The position numbers were made by a program, and so were the translations under genes. The notes beneath the pieces are model-generated. The model worked only from the letters and a program-made list of their open reading frames with translations. It searched no databases and was not told where the DNA came from. A stretch of DNA of 18,824 nucleotides, from contig JANORB010000199.1 in assembly GCA_031415135.1 (NCBI GenBank), forward strand, positions 1 through 18,824. The letters run 5' to 3'. The DNA is from LGRD01 sp031415135 (lineage in GTDB: Bacteria; Pseudomonadota; Gammaproteobacteria; Burkholderiales; Burkholderiaceae_C). This document shows, in pieces, positions 13,479-18,824 of the stretch. Numbering within the stretch: position 1 is the first letter of the stretch; the number at the start of each line of letters is the position of its first letter.

Positions 13479-14908
13479 GCGGGCCGGCGCTGCTGCACAG
13501 CGCACGACGCATCGCCAGGCTCGCGTGGCCGGTCTTCATCGGCCAGGTGGCCGTGCTGGCGTTCAGCACGGTGGACACGCTGATGACGGCACGCCATTCG
13601 GCCACCGACCTGGCCGCGCTGGCGATCGGCGGCTCGGTCTACATCTCGGTGTTCATCGGCCTGATGGGGGTGGTGCTGGCGGTCGGGCCGATCACCGGGC
13701 AACTGTTCGGCGCGCGCAAACTGCCCGAGGCCGGCCGGCAATTGCACCAGGCGATGTGGCTGGCGCTGGCCTTGTCGGTGCTGGGCTGCGGCGTGCTGCT
13801 GTTCCCGCAGCCGTTTCTGGGCCTGGCACGGGCGCAGCCCGAGGTGGCGGCCAAGGTGCGGGCGTACCTGTCGGCATTGGCATTCGCGTTGCCCTCGGCG
13901 CTGCTGTTCACCGCGTTCCGCGGCTTCAATACCGCGGTATCGCGGCCCAAGATCGTGATGGCCTTGCAACTCGGCGCGCTGGCATTGAAGGTGCCGCTGA
14001 CTGCACTGCTGGTGTTCGGCTTGACGCTGAACACCCCGCTGGGTGCGCTGCAGGTGCCGTCGCTCGGCGCGCTGGGCTGCGGCGTTGCGACGGCCGTGGT
14101 GATGAGCTGCCAGATGATGGCGGCCTGGATGGTGCTGAAGCGCGACCCGTTCTATCTGCCGTTCGGGCTGCGCGGCAAGTTCAGCGCGCCGCACCGCGCC
14201 AGCCTGGTGGGGCTGCTGAGCCTGGGCGTGCCGATGGGCTTGTCGATCGCCATCGAAGTCACCGGCTTCAGCTTCATGGCGTTTTTCATCGCGCGCTTCG
14301 GCACCACGCCGGTGGCCGCGCACCAGATCGCGCTGAACCTGGTGTCCTTGATCTTCATGCTGCAACTGGCCATCGGCAACGCCACCGGTACGCTGGTGGC
14401 GCAGCGCATCGGCGCCGGCGACGCCGCCGACGCGCGCCGCCTGGGCTGGCACGGTGTCGAGGCGGGCGTGCTGATCGCCACGGTCATCGGCTGCATCGTC
14501 TACCTGCTGCGCGAGCCGATCTTGCGCATCTACACGCGCGACCCGGCCGTGATAACCGCCGCGCTGCCGCTGCTGGCCTGGGTGGTGCTGTTCCACGTGG
14601 CCGACGCCGGCCAGACCCTGGCCGCCTTTGTGCTGCGCGCCTACCGCGTCGCCACGGTGCCGCTGCTGGTGTATGCGTTGGCCATCTGGGGCGTGGGGCT
14701 GGGTGGTGGTTATGCGGTGGCGTTCAACACCGTCGGCTGGAGCCCTGTGGCGCTGCATGGCGCGCCGGGCTACTGGGCTGCGGCCACCGCCGGGTTGGTG
14801 GTCGCTGCGGCCGGTTTGTGCGGGTTCCTGGCGTGGATGCTGAAGCAGCAGCGCGGCCGCGCGGCAAGCGGGACCGAGGCGCAGAAGGCCAGCGTGACGA
14901 CCCGCTGA
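13475..14908 (+). CDS. MATE family efflux transporter (NorM-like)
   Basis: This 477-aa inner-membrane transporter has about 12 hydrophobic segments in two MatE halves. The N-terminal half shows LAWPVFIGQVAVLAFSTVDT, with the conserved helix 1 Asp of the family in STVDTLMTARH, then LAALAIGGSVYISVFIGL. The second half starts near LLSLGVPMGLSIAIEVTGF and has GTTPVAAHQIALNLVSLIFM and GNATGTLVAQRIGAGD. These match NorM-type drug/Na+ or H+ antiporters. The start is GTG 13475, overlapping the previous stop by 4 nt. The C-terminus has a basic tail of about 30 residues. Convergent with the next gene by only 7 nt. The substrate cannot be predicted. Confidence 0.9.
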   Translation: MSGPALLHSARRIARLAWPVFIGQVAVLAFSTVDTLMTARHSATDLAALAIGGSVYISVFIGLMGVVLAVGPITGQLFGARKLPEAGRQLHQAMWLALALSVLGCGVLLFPQPFLGLARAQPEVAAKVRAYLSALAFALPSALLFTAFRGFNTAVSRPKIVMALQLGALALKVPLTALLVFGLTLNTPLGALQVPSLGALGCGVATAVVMSCQMMAAWMVLKRDPFYLPFGLRGKFSAPHRASLVGLLSLGVPMGLSIAIEVTGFSFMAFFIARFGTTPVAAHQIALNLVSLIFMLQLAIGNATGTLVAQRIGAGDAADARRLGWHGVEAGVLIATVIGCIVYLLREPILRIYTRDPAVITAALPLLAWVVLFHVADAGQTLAAFVLRAYRVATVPLLVYALAIWGVGLGGGYAVAFNTVGWSPVALHGAPGYWAAATAGLVVAAAGLCGFLAWMLKQQRGRAASGTEAQKASVTTR

Positions 14909-14915
14909 AAGGCGC

Positions 14916-15695
14916 TCAATCCCGGACGCGCACCAGCGACGGTTTCAGGTTGCCGGCGCTGCGCAAGGCCAATGCTTCGTCGAGCGCCTTGTCTTCGGGC
15001 ACGGCGTGGGCATCCGTCGTCACCAAAAATCCAGCGCCCGACTTGACCACTGCGGCAGCGGGAAATTGTGACTTCAACGCCTGCACCCGAGCCGCGGCTT
15101 GCGCCTCGCTGCCGGTCTCTTCGAGCACGACCAGGTACTTGCGCGGAACCACCTGCACGCCAAAGCCTCCCCGTGTCTGCGCCAGCACCACGGGCGCGAT
15201 GCCGTCCGCCGCGTGCGCCGCCGGGATCAACCCGACTGCGGCACCGCGCTTGGGCGCGACCACCGGCGTCTCGCTGATCGGTATCTGGGCCAACGCGGCC
15301 GCCTTGGCGGTGGTGCTCTGCACGGTCTCGTCGGCACGCCTGAGCTGGTCGACGGTGCCGGCGGTGGTCAGCGCACCGCTGACGATGGCGGGGAACCCCA
15401 GCGCCATCATGAAGACATCGCCGGGCTTGCTGAACTTGCGCCACTCGAAGACCAGCACCCCCAACCCGACCAGCACCGCAAACGCCAGCCCGATCAGCAC
15501 GTACTGGGCGCTGACGAACTTGAGGTCGGCGTTGTTGTTGCCGATCAGGAAGACCAGCATCTTGGGCAGAAAGACGGCACACACACCCGCGAAGACGCCG
15601 ATGGCGAACTTGAGCCAGCCACTCGACGTGGCCCCGCCCTCCTTGTCGAAATCTCCCAGCAGGGTGCGTGGGATTCGGGTCCCTGGATTCGGCAT
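14916..15695 (-). CDS. Membrane protein with a SPOR-like C-terminal domain
   Basis: I do not recognise a named family. The 259-aa protein has about three hydrophobic segments (residues 31-51, 62-85 and 92-112), a linker rich in Ala, Pro and Val, and a C-terminal region (about 185-259) whose pattern KYLVVLEETGSEAQAAARVQALKSQF resembles a SPOR peptidoglycan-binding fold. Location would be the inner membrane with the tail either inside or outside. The start ATG 15695 is chosen because AAGGAGGG lies 6 nt upstream; the ORF could extend to 15776, but that part lacks coding character. The stop at 14916 is 7 nt from the MATE stop. It is downstream of the two-component kinase on the same strand after a 186-bp gap, so it has its own promoter or is a distal member of that unit. 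Confidence 0.68.
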   Translation of the reverse strand: MPNPGTRIPRTLLGDFDKEGGATSSGWLKFAIGVFAGVCAVFLPKMLVFLIGNNNADLKFVSAQYVLIGLAFAVLVGLGVLVFEWRKFSKPGDVFMMALGFPAIVSGALTTAGTVDQLRRADETVQSTTAKAAALAQIPISETPVVAPKRGAAVGLIPAAHAADGIAPVVLAQTRGGFGVQVVPRKYLVVLEETGSEAQAAARVQALKSQFPAAAVVKSGAGFLVTTDAHAVPEDKALDEALALRSAGNLKPSLVRVRD

Positions 15696-15837
15696 GATGC
15701 GCCCTCCTTGAGTGCCAAACGGGTCACGGCAGGCCGACGCACGCGCGCCGACGAACTGCATGTTGCCGCTTCCCACGGAGCGCTGGAATCCACAATATTC
15801 CGGAGAAAGTGCGCGGCCACCCTCCGGCGCGCGTGGC

Positions 15838-15880
15838 GTGGCGCTCAGGGGTGGCGCTCAGGCGTGGCGCTCAGGCGTGG
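15838..15880. repeat. 13-bp tandem repeat after the kinase stop
   Basis: The unit GTGGCGCTCAGGC occurs three times head to tail (15838-15850 with a final G, 15851-15863 and 15864-15876), plus a partial GTGG. The array ends one base before the kinase stop codon. It contains further in-frame stops on the - strand, so read-through would end quickly. It looks like a local slippage array and not a dispersed element. The rest of the 15696-15881 gap shows no gene. Confidence 0.75.
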
Positions 15881-15881
15881 A

Positions 15882-17213
15882 TCACACCGGCAGCGTCAGC
15901 ACAAAACAACTCCCCCCGCCGTCGCGCGCTTCGCAGCGCACGCTGCCGCCGTGGCGTTCGGCGATCTGGCGCACCAGGCTCAGGCCCAGGCCGACGCCGC
16001 CTTCTTTCTCGGCGTGGCCGGGCAGCCGGTAGAACGCTTCGAAGATGCGTTCCCGCAGCGCCTCGGGAACACCCGGACCCCGGTCGCACACCCGCACCAC
16101 CGACCGGCCCGGCTGCCGCTCGGTGCTGACCCGGATGTCACCGCCACCGTAGCGGCGCGCGTTCTCCAGCAGGTTGCGCAAGGCGCGGCGCAGCAAGCGC
16201 TCGTCGCCATGGGCCGCCAGCGGCACCCCGTCGACCACCGCATCGACACGCGCCGCCTCTTCGGCTGCCAGCGCCAGCAGGTCGACCCGATCGGGCTGGT
16301 CCAGCGCCGCCGCGGCGTCGAGCCGGCTGGCCAGCAGCACCTCTTCGACGAGCGCGTCGAGCTCGGCCACGTTGGTGTCGATCTCGCGCTTGAGCTGCTC
16401 GCGCCGGGCCGGGGCGGCGTCGTCGAGCATCGACACCGCCATCTTCATGCGCGCCAGCGGCGAGCGCAGTTCGTGGCTGGCGTTGGCCAGCAGCGACTGG
16501 TGCGAACGCACCAGGGTCTCGACCTTGGCGGCGGCCTGGTTGAAGCTGGCCGCCACGGCGGCCACCTCGTCGCGGCCCGAGACCTCCACCCGCTGGCGCA
16601 AGTCGCCGGCGCCGAAACGTTCGACACCTTGCTTGAGCGACTCGAGCCGGCGTGTCAACCGCCGCACGACCGGGAATGCACCCGCTGCCACGGCCAGGAA
16701 CAACAGCGCCAGCAGCACGGCCAGGCCGACGCCGCGCTGCCAGGCCGGCGGCACAAAGGGCAGCGGCAGCGGCTCGGGCAGGCCCAGCGGGCCGGCGCCG
16801 CCCGGCCGGGGCCCGCCAGCGCGCGAGCGCAACCCGCCCGGGCGCATGACCCACAGCGTGCGGCCGTCTTCCAGCCGCACCGGAAAACCGCGCAGGCCCG
16901 ACTCGGTTTCGCGCCGGGTGAACGATTCGGACACCGCAATGCGCTCGCCCTGCGGGTTGTCCAGCGCCAGCGGCAGGCGCAGGCGCTGCGACCAGTCGCG
17001 CACCGCCGCGGCCTGGTCGGTGGCCGAGGCGTCCAGGCCGGGCAAGGAGCGCTGCAGCAAGTCGCCCCAGGCCTCCATGCGTTCGCTGATCACCGACTCC
17101 GACCGTGCCCGCTCCTGGTCCATCTGGCGCTGGAACAAAAGGCCCGAGGCCGAGGCGAACAGCAGCAGCACGACCACCACGGTCAGGTAGATGCGCAGGT
17201 ACAGGCTTCGCAT
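15882..17213 (-). CDS. Sensor histidine kinase (CpxA-like)
   Basis: This is a 443-aa inner-membrane kinase. There is a first membrane segment (about residues 7-27), a periplasmic sensor region of about 130 residues rich in Pro, Gly and Arg, a second segment (162-183), a HAMP linker (about 184-235), the phospho-accepting His in SHELRSPL (H247), and an ATPase domain with N-box LRNLLENARRYG (N351), G1 DRGPGVP (D378) and G2 GVGLGLSLV (406-414). The stop of the response regulator lies 6 nt before the start, so the two are co-transcribed and very probably a cognate pair. With the Spy-type gene upstream the layout resembles the envelope-stress CpxPRA system. The periplasmic region is shorter and less conserved than in CpxA proper, so the signal may differ. 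Confidence 0.9.
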   Translation of the reverse strand: MRSLYLRIYLTVVVVLLLFASASGLLFQRQMDQERARSESVISERMEAWGDLLQRSLPGLDASATDQAAAVRDWSQRLRLPLALDNPQGERIAVSESFTRRETESGLRGFPVRLEDGRTLWVMRPGGLRSRAGGPRPGGAGPLGLPEPLPLPFVPPAWQRGVGLAVLLALLFLAVAAGAFPVVRRLTRRLESLKQGVERFGAGDLRQRVEVSGRDEVAAVAASFNQAAAKVETLVRSHQSLLANASHELRSPLARMKMAVSMLDDAAPARREQLKREIDTNVAELDALVEEVLLASRLDAAAALDQPDRVDLLALAAEEAARVDAVVDGVPLAAHGDERLLRRALRNLLENARRYGGGDIRVSTERQPGRSVVRVCDRGPGVPEALRERIFEAFYRLPGHAEKEGGVGLGLSLVRQIAERHGGSVRCEARDGGGSCFVLTLPV

Positions 17214-17219
17214 CAGCGC

Positions 17220-17933
17220 CTATTCGGAATCGTCCGCGTCCTGCTTGCGCGCGAACACGTAGCCCGCGCCGCGCACCGTGAGCACCCGGCGCGGCAGCTT
17301 GGGGTCGTCTTCGATCACGGCGCGGATGCGCGAGATGTGCACGTCGATCGAACGGTCGAAGGCTTCCAGCGGATGGCCCTTGAGCATGTCCATGATCTGG
17401 TCGCGCGACAGCACGCGCCCCGGGCTTTGCGCCAGCACCACCAGCAGGTCGAACTGGTGGCTGGTGAGGTCGCAGGCCTGGCCGCCCAGGCGCGCCACGC
17501 GCGCACCCAGGTCGATCTCGAGCCGGCCGAAACGCAGCACCTCGTCGCCCAGCGCCTGCGGCGCGGCGCGGCGCAACAGCGCCTTGACGCGGGCGAGCAA
17601 CTCGCGCGGCTCGAACGGTTTGCCCAGGTAGTCGTCGGCACCCAGTTCCAGGCCGACGATGCGGTCCATCGGTTCGCCGCGCGCGGTCAGCATCAGCAGC
17701 GGCAACGCCCGGGTGCGCGGGTGGGCGCGCAACTCGCGGCACAGGTCCAGGCCATCGCCGTCGGGCAGCATCAGGTCCAGCACCAGCGCATCGAACGGCT
17801 CGCCGGCCAGGCACACGCGGCCGGCGGCCAGCGAGGCGGCCACGGTGATGTCGAAACCGGCATGCCGAAGGTAGTCGCCCACCATGGCCGAAAGGCGGGC
17901 GTCGTCGTCGATCAGCAGCAGGCGGGAGGTCAT
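17220..17933 (-). CDS. OmpR-family response regulator (CpxR/RstA-like)
   Basis: This 237-aa DNA-binding regulator has a receiver domain (residues 1-118) with the acidic pocket LLIDDD (8-11), the phospho-acceptor D53 in LVLDLMLPDGDG and the conserved Lys in YLGKPFEP. A winged-helix Trans_reg_C domain follows (about 132-230) with TSHQFDLLVVLAQSPGRVLSRDQI, DRSIDVHISRIR in the recognition helix, and VRGAGYVF at the end. Phosphorylation by the kinase directly downstream would enable binding to direct-repeat operators. The protein resembles CpxR/RstA-type regulators. It is 97 nt downstream of the Spy-type gene. The ATG at 17933 is supported by homology (MTSRLLLIDDDARL); its ribosome binding site is weak. 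Confidence 0.92.
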   Translation of the reverse strand: MTSRLLLIDDDARLSAMVGDYLRHAGFDITVAASLAAGRVCLAGEPFDALVLDLMLPDGDGLDLCRELRAHPRTRALPLLMLTARGEPMDRIVGLELGADDYLGKPFEPRELLARVKALLRRAAPQALGDEVLRFGRLEIDLGARVARLGGQACDLTSHQFDLLVVLAQSPGRVLSRDQIMDMLKGHPLEAFDRSIDVHISRIRAVIEDDPKLPRRVLTVRGAGYVFARKQDADDSE

Positions 17934-17967
17934 GGCGCTCGGGGATGAAGGTCAGCAAGGCATCAGG

Positions 17968-17982
17968 AAAACCGCCCTGCGG
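17968..17982 (-). terminator. Weak attenuator-like hairpin between the Spy-type and regulator genes
   Basis: On the - strand CCGC (17982-17979) and GCGG (17975-17972) enclose AGG and are followed by TTTT (17971-17968). The stem is only 4 bp, plus a flanking G-T pair, so it would terminate weakly. If real it would give more Spy-type mRNA than regulator mRNA, a logic common for periplasmic chaperone-regulator operons. The 97-bp gap holds nothing else I can support. Confidence 0.3.
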
Positions 17983-18030
17983 CCGTGGGGCCTGCAAGGC
18001 GGGGTGGCGGAGCGCAGCATAGCGCCGCGC

Positions 18031-18585
18031 TCATTGTCCTTGCTTGGGCTGCTGGCGCTCCATCAGCCTGGCCCGCTCTTGCGTGTGGGCGCCGCGCTGC
18101 TTCATGCGTTCGGCCCACTTGGCGCGCTGCTCGGGCGTGAGCACGCGGCTCAGGTCCAGCATGGCCTGCAGCATGCGCCGGCTGGCTTCGTCGTGCTTGA
18201 CGCCCAGCTGCTGGCGCACCGACTCGGCGGCGCCGGCATCGACCACCGGCGCGGCGAAGATCTGCAGGCCCTTTTCGCGCAACGCACGGCTGGCTTCGCG
18301 CTGGGCCTTCAGGTCGACCGCAGCGGCCTGCGCAATCTGCTTCGCTTGCGCGCGCTGCGCATCGGTGGCGTCGAGCCCGTCGAGCATGTGGTCGACGCCG
18401 CGCGCAACATGCTCGGGCGAGCCACCGAACATCATGCCGCCGCCACCACCACCGTGGCGCATCGGCTGGGCCCAGGCCGAGATGGCCACCGTGGCCGACG
18501 CCGCCACCAACATGCTCAGCATCACCCAGCGCAGCCCGCGATGGAAGGGTCGGGCGCAAGCCCGCGTCATCTGTGCATTCGACAT
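18031..18585 (-). CDS. Spy/CpxP family periplasmic chaperone
   Basis: This is a 184-aa exported protein. A signal peptide (basic N-region to residue 20, hydrophobic 21-38, cleavage near AWA-Q) precedes a glycine-rich stretch with MRHGGGGGGMMFGG, then an all-helical LTxxQ domain. LTPEQRAKWAERM (149-161) is the clear LTxxQ copy; LDATDAQRAQ (71-80) is the degenerate first copy. Family members act as ATP-independent chaperones and, as CpxP, inhibit the cognate kinase. The length is close to family norms. I choose the second ATG at 18585 because GGAG (18595-18592) gives a 6-nt spacing, against 3 nt for the ATG at 18588. The gene is the first of the spy-regulator-kinase unit, and a putative operator lies about 75-90 nt upstream. 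Confidence 0.87.
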   Translation of the reverse strand: MSNAQMTRACARPFHRGLRWVMLSMLVAASATVAISAWAQPMRHGGGGGGMMFGGSPEHVARGVDHMLDGLDATDAQRAQAKQIAQAAAVDLKAQREASRALREKGLQIFAAPVVDAGAAESVRQQLGVKHDEASRRMLQAMLDLSRVLTPEQRAKWAERMKQRGAHTQERARLMERQQPKQGQ

Positions 18586-18661
18586 CATTCACTCCGGTTC
18601 GTGGGCCGATTGCCCATGAATGAATGCTCAACGCCGCCGGTGAAGCGGGCTTGGCCGGGGC

Positions 18662-18676
18662 GTAAAGATGTATGAA
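18662..18676 (-). promoter_or_regulatory. Possible OmpR/CpxR-type operator upstream of the Spy-type gene
   Basis: On the + strand GTAAA (18662-18666), 5 nt, then ATGAA (18672-18676) form an imperfect direct repeat in an AT-rich island within GC-rich DNA. It resembles the CpxR box (GTAAA-N-GTAAA). Read on the - strand it contains TACATCTTTAC, also reminiscent of the RstA box. It is 77-91 nt upstream of the Spy start, a proper place for autoregulation by the regulator at 17220. The second half-site is degenerate (3 of 5), so the call is tentative. Confidence 0.3.
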
Positions 18677-18721
18677 GGCGGTGTCAGAGGCTGAGAGTTT
18701 TTCGAGCGTGTCCGAGCAGCG

Positions 18722-18810
18722 CGCCAGAAGGCGGCCGATCTAGGCGCAAAGCGCAGCCATAGCTCGGGCTATGGCGAGCATTTGCAACGACGAGCGGGCG
18801 TCTTCTGGTG
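18722..18810. repeat. Nested palindromic (REP-like) intergenic element
   Basis: The outer arms CCAGAAG (18724-18730) and CTTCTGG (18802-18808) are perfect complements. The inner arms GCCATAGC (18756-18763) and GCTATGGC (18768-18775) form a perfect 8-bp hairpin with a 4-nt loop TCGG, and GCAAA and TTTGC pair between them. Aligned as one long hairpin about two thirds of the 41 positions match. Two 11-bp direct copies of GACGAGCGGGC (18789-18799 and 18812-18822) lie on the right side. No gene is seen in 18586-18824. The shape is that of a dispersed REP/MITE-type repeat or a structured RNA. The element may continue past the window edge. Confidence 0.6.
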
Positions 18811-18824
18811 TGACGAGCGGGCAT

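Noticed and set aside
15838..15880. CRISPR array
   Set aside because: The units are only 13 bp and directly adjacent, without spacers, and no cas gene is present.
15099..17948. A 949-codon open frame on the + strand
   Set aside because: It runs antisense to the kinase and regulator genes, is rich in Arg, Gln, His and Ala, and shows no domain. It is a GC-rich shadow frame.

Overview
The window is high-GC DNA from a betaproteobacterium, most likely a Burkholderiales member near Comamonadaceae or the Rubrivivax/Leptothrix group. The evidence is the gene families (a PedF-type cytochrome, a DUF3717 protein, a YbfB-type MFS carrier, a CaiB plus FAS1-like dehydratase pair), strong G/C preference at third codon positions, and frequent GTGA start/stop overlaps. 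No tRNA, rRNA, CRISPR array, insertion sequence or phage gene is visible. It reads as ordinary chromosomal sequence with a few less familiar patches.

Left part (1-4770, all + strand). A terminator-like hairpin at 78-101 closes an operon lying off the window. It is followed by a pedF-type cytochrome c, translationally coupled to a MoxJ/XoxJ-type periplasmic binding protein. Both are accessory genes of PQQ-dependent (often lanthanide-linked) alcohol dehydrogenases, and the dehydrogenase itself is not in view. Next come a 342-aa protein I cannot assign, a strong GC hairpin, and a two-gene unit of a FAS1-like/MaoC-type hydratase and a family III CoA-transferase, which suggests activation and hydration of a dicarboxylic or branched acyl-CoA. 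A stem-loop at 4732-4775 separates this unit from the convergent M16 peptidase gene.

Centre (4768-11031). A single M16 zinc peptidase (- strand) is preceded by a well-spaced 44-codon small ORF that carries its own ribosome binding site. Divergent from these are a 647-aa FAD/NAD(P)-binding protein of the NAD_binding_9 type, a YbfB/YjiJ-type MFS exporter, a 9-bp perfect hairpin, and an orphan LivJ-type binding protein. The combination of small peptide, peptidase, flavoprotein and exporter is the most unusual part of the window. A common pathway is only a hypothesis.

Right part (11067-18824). A CBS-domain gene and an EgtB/SenA-like non-haem iron enzyme form a - strand pair. Divergent from them is a DUF3717-DUF1289 protein coupled by GTGA to a MATE efflux pump. 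A membrane protein with a SPOR-like tail follows on the - strand. Next is a CpxP/CpxR/CpxA-like envelope-stress unit (Spy-family chaperone, OmpR-type regulator, histidine kinase), with a 13-bp tandem repeat just after the kinase stop. The last 100 bases hold a long nested palindrome that looks like a dispersed intergenic repeat.
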